Source: Mauremys mutica
Taxonomy: Eukaryota; Chordata; Testudines; Geoemydidae
Direction: 5' to 3'
Length of the DNA: 64,000 nucleotides
NCBI RefSeq assembly: GCF_020497125.1
Contig: NC_059075.1
Coordinates: 57,679,321-57,743,320, forward strand
The translations under genes were made by a program, and so were the position numbers. Shown here in pieces: positions 1 to 11,586 of the stretch. Position 1 is the stretch's first letter; every line of letters begins with the position of its first letter. Below the pieces are notes generated by a model. The model saw nothing but the letters and a program-made list of their open reading frames with translations. It was not told where the DNA came from and did no database searches.

Positions 1-165
1 GTAAAGTAAATAAGGTTTTTAAAATATTTAAGAAGCTTCATTTAAAATTAAATTAAAATGCAGAGCCTCCCGGACCGGTGGCCAGGACCCAGGCAGTGTG
101 AGTGCCATTGAAAATCAGCTTGCGTGCTGCCTTTCAGCACGTGTGCCACAGGTTGCCTACCCCTA
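1..165 (-). mobile_element. hAT-like MITE, truncated by the window start
   Basis: The reverse complement closely matches the first half of the complete copy at 32200-32509, including GGCACTCACACTGCC, CTGGCCACCGGTC and the AT-rich tail with AAATGAAGCTTC. Its terminus here is TAGGGGTAGGCAACCTG, one change from the CAGGGG start of the other copy. The rest of the element lies before base 1. Confidence 0.75.
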
Positions 166-172
166 GGTTAAA

Positions 173-187
173 GTGTGTGTGTGTGTG
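173..187. repeat. Short (GT)n microsatellite
   Basis: A run of alternating GT lies directly next to the MITE end. Confidence 0.8.
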
Positions 188-189
188 AT

Positions 190-1235
190 TGACTGTATAT
201 CCCAGTGGTTAAGGCACTCACCGATATGGGAGAACCATGTTTGAATTCCCACTCTGCCTGATTTGGAATAGGGACTTGAGTGGAGGTTGCCCATCTTCCA
301 GGGGAGAGCCCTACCCCCCAGGCTATTGGCTATTCTGGAGCAGGTCTCTCTTAATTGCTCATTTCAGAGTGTTCCACTTTATGTAAAGAGTTAAATATTT
401 CTTGGAGCAGAGACTTGAACCTCACTCTCCCACATCTCAGCTAAGGGTGCTAACCAGCATGCTGTAGAGTCAATCTCTCACTTTTTTCTTTCTCTCTTGC
501 TCTCAGACCTAAGGACTGGTTAATTAACAAAGAGGAAGAGCTTCAACAAGCGAGATTATGAGAGCCCTACCCTAGGATGGGCATGGATGGTATCCCTAGC
601 CTCTGTTTGCCAGAAGCTGGGCATGGGCGACAGGGCATGGATCACTTGGTGATTACCTGTTCTGTTCATTCCCTCTGAAGCACCTGGAATTGGCCACTGT
701 TGGAAGACAGGAAACTGGGCAAGATGGACCTTTGGTCTGACCCAGTATGGCCATTCATATGTTCTTAGGATACCCAATAACTGGTGGTTAGGGCTCCATC
801 CTAGAAGTGGAGATCTGGGCTCAAGTCCCTGCTCCAAATCAGACAGAGTGGGGTTTTGAAAAACAGGTTGTCCAAATCTCGAGTGTCTTAGCTGCTGGAT
901 TGTTGGCTATGATTGCAAGGAGGGGGTGTCTGTCTCTTGGTTATTTTTCAAAAGAAAGCACTGCCCTGCCTCAGATTAATGAGAGTTAAATGCCTAAACA
1001 CCTTTATGGATCTAGGCCCTTCCCCTTTCCTCTGCATTTTACTCCTGGCTAGCTCAGGCAGCTCCCCACTTAGCTTGCTGGCTTCTGTAAATCTCCTTCT
1101 TAGGTTCCTAACTCTCCCCAGACAGTGATGGAGAGCCGGGGCACCTAACTCAGGGCTATGAATTCCACTGGGCAGCAGGGCACCTAGGAGTGAGGCGTTG
1201 CAATGCCAAAGTCCTCTTTATGAATCTAGACATTG
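190..1235. repeat. Composite interspersed repeat, copy 1 (unclassified)
   Basis: The first 290 bases contain a head-to-head pair of tRNA-like arms: one reading AGTGGTTAAGGCACTCACC and, later, its diverged inverse ending near 480. These are followed by a block containing CTTCAACAAGCGAGATTATG and then by text with 'aggcacctaggag'-type repeats. The same order of blocks recurs at 27770-28590, so this is a repeat family. A sub-block at 640-780 (ending near GACCTTTGGTCTGACCCAGT) is a sequence I associate with common reptile repeats. The class is unknown to me; boundaries are approximate. Confidence 0.5.
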
Positions 1236-1638
1236 AGTACGAAAGCCAAATCCGAATACTCTCGTTATATACTTAGATAATACGCTTTTGCTTCTCTCAT
1301 GATTTAGAGGGATGAACTATGCTTGAGATGGCTCAAGGCTACTAAAATCTCACAGATCAACATTGCTATTAGTCTATGCCAGGTTATGACAAAATCTTCA
1401 CTCTGTGTGTGAATTTGTCCTGTGTAATTATAAGTCTCAGATGTCAAAGTAAATAAGCTGACTTATATATAATGATTTAATAGAGAAGTATGGTGTTCCT
1501 AGTAATACTGTTGCACTCTCAAAAATACATTTCTAGTAATTTTTATGCAACAACTGAACATTATTATTGCGTCATTAAAGTTAACATTTTTTCCTCCTCG
1601 TGGATCACATCAAAACATTTATCCTAGTAGTATATGTA

Positions 1639-1813
1639 CACCTCTACCCCGATATAACGTGACCTGATATAACGTGGTAAAGCAGTGCTCCGGCGGGTGG
1701 GGGGAGGCTGCACACTCTGGTGGATCAAAGCAAGTTCGATATAACGCAGTTTCACCTATAACATGGTAAGATTTTTTGGCTCCCGAGGACAGCATTATAT
1801 CGAAGTAGAGGTG
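1639..1813. mobile_element. Tc1/mariner-superfamily-like MITE
   Basis: A 175-bp element has terminal inverted repeats CACCTCTACCCCGATATAAC and its diverged complement ending GTAGAGGTG. TA dinucleotides flank both ends (1637-1638 and 1814-1815), as expected for a mariner/pogo-type target duplication. It has no coding capacity. Confidence 0.75.
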
Positions 1814-2113
1814 TACTAAGAACCACACAGAATAAAAGAAAAATCTTTCAGACATGGCTTAGCAGATGTATTTCTTATTATTACAGTTCTTAAATACTCC
1901 AGTGTTCAGTATTTGAAGAAACTCAGTAATATCACTATAACACTGGTTTTGGTTTGAGTTATTCCTTGTAAATGGAAATATAATTAAAAAGCATGATTAT
2001 TTGTTTACCTCTTGAGATGAAACATCTTGACTATTGGTGTCTCTTATGCCATTTATTCATATGTCTGGTTGGAGTAAAATATGTTTAAATGACTATGCTC
2101 TCTTTGTTTGTAG

Positions 2114-2192
2114 CCTTACTCTTCCTGAAAAACTGGAGTATATTGTTAGCAAGTATGCTGAACATTCTCATGACAAATGGGCCTGTGACAAG
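2114..2192 (+). CDS. RYR3: RYR3 exon a (start of RY3 repeat)
   Basis: This 79-nt exon follows a TTTGTAG acceptor and ends AAG|GTAGGG. It reads LTLPEKLEYIVSKYAEHSH then DKWACDK. The HSHDKW stretch is a signature of the RyR repeat, a fold found twice in tandem in the cytosolic shell of ryanodine receptors. The first base completes a codon begun in the previous exon, which lies outside the window. The residues C-D in WACDK favour RYR3 over the other paralogues. Confidence 0.93.
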
Positions 2193-3277
2193 GTAGGGAT
2201 TATTCTAAAACTGACAATTGTCAGAAAAGGAAAATTAAAGAACACTGAGGGTTGAATACTGGAAATTTATCCAATTTATCAAAATGATAGGCCTGCCATT
2301 CATTACGTGTGCATTATACCAGAGCAGCACTTTCCTGGAGTGTTGGTGGAAGAGACTTTTTACATTAATTTGAGAATTACACTTTTAAAACAGTGTCCTG
2401 ATTTTTTTTTATTTTGGACGGGGAGGGGGAGGAAAGAAGCATTGTTCTTTAAACAGAAATGCCAGTCTCACACAGTTGCAGTTAGCTTTGATGTTGAGAT
2501 TTATTTTATGTTGGCTGGAAGCCTTAAAGTCAAATAGATTCTATTGCAATAGCTTTGAAGTCGAAGAGTGGACCTGGGAAGCCCAATCTCCTTTATAGTT
2601 TTAAAAAGCATAGTTAGGCCCCTTCTTCCTTTCTAGATATATGTTAAAAAAAAAGGTCTCTTAGGTGTTTTCATTCCCTCACGGTTCTCCATGTGTGCCC
2701 TATCTTTGTGCTGGTTGTCTATTTCAGTGCTTGGCAAGAGTGGAATTTACAGGGGGCTGCAATTGTGGCATGAAATGTACACAAATTCCTTTCAGGGTTT
2801 TACTGAAGCTGTCATCTGGGATTTCAGATTCCACTATCTTTTTTAATGTTCGTTTGGGCAAAAATAAAGCTTAATCAGGTTCCTGGGTTCTCCATGAAAT
2901 TATGTTAAATTTGTTAATATTATAGGAGATAAGTAACAAGTTCAGCCCTTTGATTCCTAGTATGAATTTCAAACCTCTTATTCTGGCAAGGAAAGAAATT
3001 GGAAAAACTGAGTCTTTTATGGTCAAAATAACCAGCCATGACACAAGGAAAATATCTGAAGTCTGTGTTTTAGGGAGTAAGCCTGCAAAATATAGAAGGA
3101 ACATTGTATTCGGAATCCCTGGATAGAGACATTTTCCAGGTGTAATGCACAACTGCTGTTTAGGTAGATGTGCAGTACTGTATGCCATATATTAAAATGA
3201 CTAGTTCGTTTACGACTGCTCATTTACATTATTCATATAAGAAAAAAGTATAAATAAAATATATTTTATGTTTTCAG
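2193..3277 (+). other. RYR3 intron, no recognised feature
   Basis: This AT-rich intron contains only short chance open frames on both strands. I see no transposon end, RNA gene or conserved block in it. Confidence 0.6.
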
Positions 3278-3367
3278 AGTAATAGTGGATGGAAATATGG
3301 TGTTTCACTGGATGAAAATATGAAGACACATCCATTAATAAGGCCTTTCAAAACATTAACTGAAAAG
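3278..3367 (+). CDS. RYR3: RYR3 exon b (RY3 repeat)
   Basis: This 90-nt exon has exactly 30 codons, with both introns in phase 0. The acceptor is TTTTCAG and the donor is AAG|GTAATG. It reads SNSGWKYGVSLDENMKTHP then LIRPFKTLTEK. The HPLIRPFKTLTEK stretch is the typical middle of an RY repeat and leads into the EKEIYRW block of the next exon. Confidence 0.93.
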
Positions 3368-3813
3368 GTAATGGAGGAAAGCTTAAAGTTCTTTCTAGCA
3401 TAAACCAGCATGGTTCTAGCACAATTTTAGTTAATCCTTTTTAACAAGCACATGAAATAGAGAGAAGAGGTGGGGAGAGCCAAATCATACTGTATTTCAG
3501 TTAATGACAAGAATTGTAGGTTAGATCAATCTTTTGCTTTGTAATCTATGCAAGAAGTCTGGATTTGATTCCCAGTCTCTTTCTCTCACCCAGTAGAGCA
3601 ACTGATGCTGGGAGTATTGTGGATGTATTGCTCTCAGCCCTTTGTGGAGGAGAGAACCCTTTTTATCCCTCCTGTGGCTGAGATAAAGGTATGACTGAAG
3701 ATCTTTGAATAGAGATCTCTCCTCAGCCAAGGCAGATCACTACTCTGCTGAAGGTGTGGAGGGTATAAAGGGAAACTCCTCTGCGGTAAAACATTTCTAA
3801 CAATGTTTGTAGG

Positions 3814-4004
3814 TGTTGTGTATTTGGTTGTCATGGTTTTGTTGCTATGGCAACTGAGTTAGATTATTATGGGTTAGCTCAACCGGTTTCAACCGGCTGA
3901 GGTGCTCTCTGTATATATGTAAATAAAATGGAGGTTTTGGTTAGCTGCCTGCTCTCTGGCCTCAAGTGATTGCTTCCTACACCGGCTGCCCCAAGGATAT
4001 AACA
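3814..4004. mobile_element. Short solo LTR with 5-bp target duplication
   Basis: A 191-bp block begins TGTTGTG and ends ATAACA, the TG...CA form of an LTR with a short terminal inverted repeat. It is flanked by the direct repeat GTAGG at 3809-3813 and 4005-4009. An AATAAA lies inside at about 3921, so + is the likely orientation. There is no internal region, so this is a solo LTR left by recombination. The parent family (ERV, gypsy or copia) cannot be assigned. Confidence 0.7.
3841..3854. promoter_or_regulatory. X-box-like palindrome (possible RFX site) in the solo LTR
   Basis: GTTGCTATGGCAAC is within one base of the perfect palindromic RFX motif GTTGCCATGGCAAC. RFX factors bind such X-boxes in promoters of ciliary and MHC class II genes. 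Presence in an LTR suggests it could be part of the element's own promoter. Function is an inference from the motif alone. Confidence 0.4.
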
Positions 4005-4044
4005 GTAGGTGAATTGTTTCTGTGAGTTTCTTGACCAGGAATGA

Positions 4045-4312
4045 GAGTCTTCTAGTGGGTAGGGCAGCGGACTAAGTCAGGACTGTTGGTTTCTATTGCA
4101 TGCTCTTCTAGTGACTGCCTGTGTGACTTTGGACAAGTCACTTAGCATTACCCCCTCTTTACCTCACCTTTCCCATTTGAGAAATGGGGACTGCTACACT
4201 CACATGGGTGCTGAAGACTTAATTAGCTGAGGTTTGTAAAGCATTTTGAGATCCTTGGACAAAATGCACCATCGAACTCTGAGGTATTATTATTATTTGC
4301 ATTATTATTAAA
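4045..4312 (+). mobile_element. MIR (CORE-SINE) copy
   Basis: The block contains the order typical of MIR: GTGTGACTTTGGACAAGTCA, then a pyrimidine tract, GAGAAATGGGG, a 'taaagcattttgagat' segment and a terminal TATTATTATT. It is an old, diverged copy in sense to the gene. Confidence 0.75.
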
Positions 4313-5102
4313 GTATTTTAATATTTGTTATTCTGAGATCATTTATCTTTCTCATTTGAGGAGAGGATTTTTAATCACTTCTTACACAATGTGTTTACTT
4401 TATAAACATGCCATATCGTGTATTTATTGATATATGGTAACTACTTCTAAGAGATGGATAATGAAACATTCAAATTTTCTTTATGCCATAATGTTTCAGG
4501 TACAAAAGACCTTTACTTCTCATAAAAACAGCAAGATACATTCCCTGCCAATAAAATTTAGTGGTGTTTTTATTTGTATCAAGGGGAGAAAAGACCATTA
4601 TGTTTTACATTAATACTATCTGTGAATCAAAAGTTGGTGGAAGAAGGGACTCTGGTGCTGACAAACTCAAATGTGCACCATGTAGAGATTTCATTGCAAA
4701 ATAGCACCCTGGATTGGTAGATATTTTGTGTTAGAAGTACAGTACTATACATTTTCCTGATTGGTCAGAAAGACCAGTAAATAGTTTGCAAGCAGCTGCA
4801 AAATATAAATTCCATTGTCTGTTGCTTCAAAGTTCACTTGTATGCTGTGCTTAGTTTCTAATGCATTGTGCTGTGTCCTAGTAATAAGTGTCCCAAGGGA
4901 AAGAAGTAAGCAATATGACTATTTCTAAAACTACTTGGAAAAAAAGAGCCAAATTCTGTTCTCAGTTCTACCTATGCAACATATGTTGATTTTAATTGGG
5001 CTTGCCCAGGTGTAATTGCGGGCGGAATATTTCTCCATAGGCTTTTTGCTAGTTGCTTGTGAAACACTATATAATTATCCACTCATTTGTTTTTCTTTAA
5101 AG

Positions 5103-5249
5103 GAAAAGGAAATTTATCGTTGGCCTGCTAGAGAATCGCTTAAAACCATGTTAGCCATGGGATGGAGTCTAGAAAGGACCAAGGAAGGAGAAGCAATGGT
5201 ACAGCAGCGTGAAAATGAAAAGCTCCGCAGCATATCACAGTCTAGCCAA
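5103..5249 (+). CDS. RYR3: RYR3 exon c (RY3 end and phosphorylation-hotspot loop)
   Basis: This 147-nt exon has 49 codons, an acceptor CTTTAAAG and a donor CAA|GTAAGG. It begins EKEIYRWPARESLKTMLAMG, the end of the RY3 repeat. It finishes with the loop LRSISQSSQ. In RYR2 the homologous loop holds the well-known PKA/CaMKII serine. Here Arg lies three residues before Ser (R-S-I-S), which fits a basophilic kinase site but lacks the RRxS of the cardiac protein. Whether it is phosphorylated cannot be told from sequence. Confidence 0.93.
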
Positions 5250-7340
5250 GTAAGGCAAAACTGCTTAAAACCACAGAAATCAATCAATTCACTTGTTTAC
5301 AGCGAATTGACCATAACGCTGTATCATTTAAAAAGAAACTTGCCACACTTAGTTTATTAGTATTACCATCATTGTTGGTATTGTAGTAGCTCCTAGAGGC
5401 CCCATCTGAGATCAGAGACATGATGCTGTAAAAACACATAGTATCTCATGAAACAGTGTATTGATAAATTTTATATCATGTCTTTGTGGGGTGTTCTTGG
5501 AAATAAAGTTATTTTTAAAAGATTGGGGAAGCTGAGTTAAAACTGTTGTTACAAGGGAATGGACCTTTCATATATGGGGGCTTGTAGTAGGTGATTAGAA
5601 GTGGCTAGTATGGTTCTATTTGCTGAAGCCTAATTAGTTACACATTAAAACAACTACTATAGATATTATCTACAGTCACATACCATAGTGACAGATATCT
5701 TATAATTGCAAATAATAATTATAACTAAAAAGTGTTGAAAGGGCTGACCAAAATAAAAAAGATAAGTGTGATAGGCATTACAAACTCTTTCAAACGTCAA
5801 AGGAGGGTCCTTATAGCTCTGAAGCATACTATCCTAGCTTCCCTAATAAACGGAGGTGGCATCAATCTGATCACTGGGACAACAGAGCTCTAGGTGAAGG
5901 TAGGACTGAGGGAAGTTCCTTGCATGGCTCAGAAAACTTGAAAGACAGCACCTGAATCCCTTTGGAAGCTGATTCCCTATAACAAAGGCAGGTGGGCAGC
6001 GCTGCTAAATAAAAGATGAGCCTATAAAGAGAAGGCACTCTCTGAAGAAAGAATGCCCTCAGAAACAATCTCCCTCCATTTCCTTGGGAATGAGCCTTTT
6101 TTTATATTCAGCCTAGAGGCACTAGGTGGGGTATTTGAAATCTTTTGTTTAATGTTAATGAAACCTAATGATTGTGATCTCTTTGAGAGGTTTTTTTCTC
6201 TTGTTTAAGCAAAAGGGCTTCTAGTACTTTGTGGTAGGGAACTGGAAATGGGCCAGGACCATATTAAATACATGAATATTGCAGTCTAATCCCTTAATTT
6301 TGTAGATCTTTGTGTTACCTTGCTTTAGGGGTTGCATCTCAGTTTTTATTGTATTTTCTTACATACTACTTTATAGGACTGATAGATGCCTGTCTGTATA
6401 CAGTAGAATTGGCTGCCATCAAATTTCGTGTACATTTCTCAGATAAAGAACCTTAGAAATTAATCTCCAAACGTTTATTTCACTTGCTGGTGCTCTAGCT
6501 CACTGATGACCTGGATTAGTGAGAAGCCTTGATTACATTTTCTTCGCCTCTGCCTGGGTAGATACTCATACTGTGTGGTGTGTGTCACAGAGTGGCAGTA
6601 TCACACATACATTGAAGATGCTCAGAAGCTTATGGTGGCAAATTCATAAGGAGCCTGCATCTGTATCATTGAAGCCAGTGGAAATGTTTTCATTGACTGG
6701 TCAGTGGGACAAGACGAGACCCAAGGAGATAGGCAGGTTATCTGTTTGTTGCAGCTAATCACCCTCTGATAGCCTTATCATGTAATGTGCATATATTTGT
6801 ATACGTCATGTTAGGACTATTACAAGAAGAACAAGTTCTCTCTGAAAAAGTCTGTTTACATTTTACATAAATCCATATTATAACCTTTAATTGCATTTTT
6901 GGAAATCCACAATATACATTACCAGCACTAGATAACATCACATAAATAGAAAACTGTTTCAAACAGCCATGTAAATAAGGGTCTGATCATGTAAAGAAAA
7001 ACTGAAATGATTCAGCAGATCATTTAAGCACACGCTTAACTTTAAGCATATGAGTAGTGTCACTGATTTCAGTGTGACTGCTCATGCTTAACCATAATCA
7101 TGTTCTTAATTGGTTTGCTGCATTGGGGCCTGATGAACAAAATGAGCATGTAAAGAATAAATATAAGTGTATTATAGCCTCTGTTGTTCATTAAACATCC
7201 ATTCATCTCTGTACAAAATATAAAGGCAAACATGATTCCTACCCAAAGGGCTTCAGAAATCTAAATAGTTTAATTCTAATTTTGTTGAAGTAAATAGTAA
7301 ATAGTTTAAAAACATCAATAACGCTTCCATATATTTCCAG
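5250..7340 (+). other. RYR3 intron, no recognised feature
   Basis: About 2.1 kb of AT-rich intron. Open frames are short, lack domain resemblance and are not flanked by convincing splice sites. No element termini seen. Confidence 0.6.
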
Positions 7341-7403
7341 GGAAATGGATACAGCCCAACACCACTTGATCTTTCTAATGTTGTACTCTCTAGGGAGCTC
7401 CAG
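7341..7403 (+). CDS. RYR3: RYR3 exon d (linker to RY4)
   Basis: This 63-nt exon has 21 codons and phase-0 boundaries, with acceptor TTTCCAG and donor CAG|GTATGT. It reads GNGYSPTPLDLSNVVLSREL then Q. GYxPxPxDLSxVxLSRELQ is the conserved start of the RY4 repeat in all ryanodine receptors. Confidence 0.93.
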
Positions 7404-8319
7404 GTATGTATTAATATTCTCAGTGTATTCTGCAGAAAAAAAATATGAAGTGACTTATCAACATGTAGGGTCTCATCTTCAAAGGAATGTGTAATTGGTG
7501 TGTCTACAAAAACCTGCACGTGTGTGATTGCAAATGTGTATCTGTGTATATACTTATCCATTTTATGCACATATGTGGGGTTTTATGGGTACATGTACAT
7601 GTCTGTGAGTGCACTTGTTGCACCCTCCTATACAAATAGGTAGATACTGCATTTGTTCTCTGTTTTGCAGGGTCAGTTAACATGATTTCAAAATGAGACA
7701 TCTGCTGTTTGTCTTGCTGACAGTGTTTCATATGCTAAGTGGTATCATCTGGCCTTCTAGAAAATATTATAATGTAAAGCCCCTAAGGGGACTGCAGGCA
7801 AAGCATTTTCAGTAACTGCCCCCTGTCTTAAGAACCTGTCTCTTGTCTTGGTTCTAAAGAGCCTGAATAAATTAATATTCCAGACATGTTCCAAAGCCCA
7901 CGTAGTTTCCCAGGCATTTAATAAGAGAGTGAGATATGATTGAGGTATGCCTTATAAAGGTTGCATTATTACTCCAAACAAGTTTACTGGGGGAAAAACA
8001 GCCTATAAATGGCACTGCTTTTCTATATGTTATGTTTTTAATTACATGCACCCAGATCATTGAAGGGGTCATTTTTACAAAACTAAATAAATAATGCAGT
8101 TCTGAATCAGAATGAAAATAAACAAATATTTAAAACAAATAAATATTTTATCTCCTATAGATCCTGTGCCTTCTCTGACATTCCCCAACCCAGATCAGAT
8201 CATAGTGGGGTGTTGGCCTTCTCCTCTCCCAGTCCTGCTGCTTCTGACCCTCTTTCCTTCCCCTTTCCCATTCTTTCTCCTCTTTTAAACAGTATTGCTT
8301 CTTACTCTTCTCCTTTCCC
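7404..8319 (+). other. RYR3 intron, no recognised feature
   Basis: AT-rich intron sequence with a pyrimidine-rich part near its end (8210-8320) that leads into the LINE remnant. No gene or element end could be defined. Confidence 0.5.
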
Positions 8320-8875
8320 CCTCAATGTTGCTGACACCTACCACTCAACTCTTCCCCATCTATCCTCCTCATTCTGATTTTTGACTCCTGGGTCTCTCTC
8401 TTCCTCTTCTCACAATCTCTGACACTCATCCTTGGTGACTTCTTCTTCCATGTTGATGACCCATCTAACCCCTTAGTTGCACATTCCCTTGCTCTCACCT
8501 CTTTGAACTGCAGCTCTAGTTCAAGTCTCTTACTCACCAAAAGACACTTGACTTGGTCTTCACCAATCTCTGATCTCTCTGTTGATGAGTTCATCCTCTC
8601 TGACGATCACCCGATCTCTTTCAGCATCACCCATCAGTCCTCTCCCTGTTCCATGTCTCCAGTCCATCAGTATTGATGACTTCTCATTTGCTCTCACCTC
8701 TCTCATCCCTGTTTTCTTTTCCCTTTCTTCCGTTGATATGGTTGTTGATTCTCTCCATGATTTGCTCTCCTTCACCCTTGACTTTTTGGCCCAGCTTTCC
8801 CATTGCCAGGTCTGCCAACCCTCAACCCTGATTCACGCCCAACATCTGCTTCCTCTGCTCCTGTTCTCATGTTGT

Positions 8876-9110
8876 GGAGCTATAACCATGCCTGCTTGGT
8901 GTCCCCCTCTAGTGGCCCTAGTACAGGTAGAGATTGAAAAGTCAGCTACAGTTTTAGCTCAGAGCCATGTGGCTTTTAGCTCATGCAGTAAAGGCTGATG
9001 CATTTAGCTTCAGAGCTCCCAAGTTCGATGCTGGCTGCCGCCAACCAGGGTCTGTTGGCATAACGGAGCATCTCTGGCAGAAATCCTATGGCCTGGCTGA
9101 TGCCCTCCAT
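8876..9110 (+). repeat. Possible tRNA-like SINE fragment inside the LINE
   Basis: A segment with TTTAGCTCATGCAGTAAAGG and, downstream, AGTTCGATGCTGG has the spacing of tRNA-type A and B boxes. It interrupts the LINE reading. No poly(A) or duplication was located, so this is weakly supported. Confidence 0.3.
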
Positions 9111-9235
9111 TACAAATCTGTTCTTTCTTCTTTGGTTCTGTCATCTTCCTAGCTAAACAACCCTGCTCTTCCAACTTAATGGAATCCCATGTCCTCAATC
9201 CCAGCCCCCGAACTCCCAGAACTCCACCTGTGTGT

Positions 9236-9844
9236 GTGCTCCGGAGTCACAGGTTAACTCTCCCAGGACACATGATAGATGTAACACACAACACACACAG
9301 GGTTCTCTTTACTTAACAGCAGAAGAGATGCATAAAACATTTAGAAAACAACAAACACTGTGAGTACCATTGCCCTCATCCTGGCTCACCCTTCCCTTGG
9401 AAGTCCACAGGGGACCATCTGAATTCAGGTAAGCAGAGTTAGCCCCAGCCTCTTCAGGCTCCTGTAGCAGCCTCCCTCCACTTGAGCTGGTGAAAATGGC
9501 CTTTTATAACCTTTTTAAAACCTTTGTCAGGTGACTTCTAGAATCAGACTCCTCAGGTGATCACAGATCCACACAGGACCTCATTGCTAGTTGCCTCTCC
9601 CCGGACAAACCAGTTCTCCTGAGTGGGAGCCAGCTTATTTTCTAAAGTGTTTATATTTGAATAGAAGATCATCCCATTTAACAATCCTCTATTGTCAGCC
9701 CTGTATTTCAGTCCCAACATGGAGGTAAAAAGATAACAGACAAGGCAATTAGCTCCCATAATCAGAGTGGAGTTTGTAGTCTGATGAAGATACATGCAGA
9801 GAGTTCATGATATCAAACAACATTCATAAGTTGTGGAGACAAAT
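9236..9844. repeat. Unclassified insertion in the LINE
   Basis: About 600 bp with no LINE similarity. It begins near TGTGTGTGCTCCGGAGTCAC and ends near AACTCATCACA, which could be LTR termini, but no target duplication was found. No coding content. Confidence 0.3.
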
Positions 9845-11060
9845 TCCCCAACTCATCACAGCTTCCATGACTTTCCTTTCCTGGTTCTCCTCCTAACTCC
9901 CGCCTCGCTCCTTCAGCTTGTTCTTCTGGCAATCCTCCTCATTCCTCCTCCAACTTTTCAGTGGATATTATAGGACTCTGGCCTTTGTCCCTTTCTCTTC
10001 TCTCTCTACCCTTTAGCTCTGGGTAATCTTATTCACAAACACAAATTAATTAACATTTCTGTGCTGAATACTCACAGAGCTACATCTTTACTCTAGGTGT
10101 GTCTCCATCTGCCCAAGCTAAAATCTCAGACTCTCTCTGACATCTTCTTGTGGCTGTTGAGCCATCAGCTCAAGCTCAACATGGCTAAAACAGATCTCTT
10201 AATCTTTCCCCCAAAACCCTCCCTTCATCTTCTTTCTCAGTCACTGTGGACAGCACCGCCATCCTGCCTAACACTCAGGCTTTTAACCTGGGTATTATCT
10301 TTAAATTTGACGTCTCTGGAGGTCCCCACATCCAGGCTGTGTCTACAGCATGCTGATTCTTTCTTCATGACATCTCTAAGATATGGCCTTTCCTATCCAT
10401 TGACGCAGCTATAATTGTTGTCTGGGGTCTCATCGTCTCATGTCTTGAATACTGGAACATAATTTTCTGTGGCCTTGACAAATGCAGTGTTGTGCCACTC
10501 TATCCACTCAGCATGCTGCTACAAAGATCATTTTCTTAGCTCATTGCTTTGATCATGTCATTCCTCAATTTGCACCATCTGCAGGCTCCCCCTTCTCTTT
10601 TGCATCAAACATAAGCTTGTTCTTCAAGTGGTGTCCCTGTGGGTGCTCCACTCTAGGTGTCGGAGTGTCCCTGCACCAGAGATTGGAGATTTTTCGCAGC
10701 AGTACTCGGTCGGGGGAAGGGTGCGCACAGGAGTTGTCTCGTGCAGCTGTTGGCACCTCCTGTAGCACGCACCCCCGACCGTCCCCTCAGTTCCTTCTCA
10801 ACCATCCTCAGCTGCAGACGGAGCTCCGCGGCAGTACTCTCCTTGATTCTTTCTGGAAAAAAAAAGTTACAAGTTACATAGGAACTTCTTGTTAGTCTGT
10901 ACTTAGTTACGTAGTTTTGTTAGTTCCTCTTAGAGGTATTTCTTCAACCAAAAAAAAATTCTTTACTTAGTTCTCCATTTAGGAATAGCTCTATGGTTTA
11001 CCACTTCAATTAACTCGCACCCTCATCTATCAAGGGTGGGGGAGAGGCTTAACTGAAGTC

Positions 11061-11210
11061 ATGCCGGGCTCAACAGGGTTTAAAAAATGTGACTGCTGCT
11101 GTGAACTGATGCTGGTCTCTGATGGCCATGCATCCTGCATCCGTTGTCTGGGAGAAACTCATATCTCCCAGAAATGTATACACTGCAGCAAAGTCAAGAT
11201 CAAGATGTGA
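11061..11210 (+). pseudogene. DIRS A gag, Cys/His-rich N terminus (49 codons)
   Basis: The frame from ATG at 11061 reads MPGSTGFKKCDCCC and then DGHASCIRCLGETH, ending at TGA 11208-11210. The motif C-x2-C ... H-x2-C-x-R-C-L-G-E-x-H with two later cysteines looks zinc-binding. The same motif begins the gag of copies C and, in decayed form, B and D. In copy C the frame continues, so the stop here probably truncates the original protein. Confidence 0.6.
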
Positions 11211-11586
11211 TAGGGATCTCTGTTTGAAAATGCTTCTGATGGAGAAATCCCTCGAACCTCCACAAGAGACATCCTCCGGGGAGTCTCATAAACCGAGATC
11301 CCTAAGCAATGATAAGGCTCCGACTTCCAAAACTATCTGGGAGTGAGCTTCGACCTCTCCAACAAGGGACTCTCACAAAAAGATTGCTTCCCCAGCGAGG
11401 TCTTTACCCTCAGTGTGCCACTCATCCAGAGAGAGCACTTATGAGGCACTGGGCTCCTCCGGCACCATTCCTCAGCAGACCTCTGCCAAGCCTCATTGCG
11501 CGGCACCGGAGTCGAGACGTCAAGTCTCCTCCACGGCACCAACTACTCTGGTGCAGAGCACAACACAGGCAGTGGCACCATGATCA

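Larger units (their letters stand above)
8320..10620 (+). pseudogene. L2/CR1-clade LINE ORF2 remnant, 5' part
   Basis: Diverged LINE coding sequence is readable in pieces. At 8330-8875 it resembles the end of an endonuclease (DEFILSDDHPISFSI). At 10100-10620 it resembles the C-terminal part of reverse transcriptase (SHQLKLNMAKTDLLIFPPKP, then SCLEYWNIIF and SPFSFASNISLFF). Stops and frame shifts are many. The LINE is broken by DIRS copy A at 10621 and resumes at 16544. Between 8876 and 9844 two unrelated stretches interrupt it; a short LINE piece (YKSVLSSLV) survives at about 9110-9235. Confidence 0.65.

Noticed and set aside
200..480. tRNA genes from the tRNA-like text near 210 and 430
   Set aside because: No complete cloverleaf can be drawn and the text recurs as part of an interspersed repeat.
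8582..8998. 138-codon + strand frame as a host gene
   Set aside because: It is Ser/Leu-rich text from a pyrimidine-rich LINE relic and mixes frames of the LINE.
9236..9844. LTR call for the insertion in the LINE
   Set aside because: TG...CA-like ends can be chosen, but no target duplication was found.
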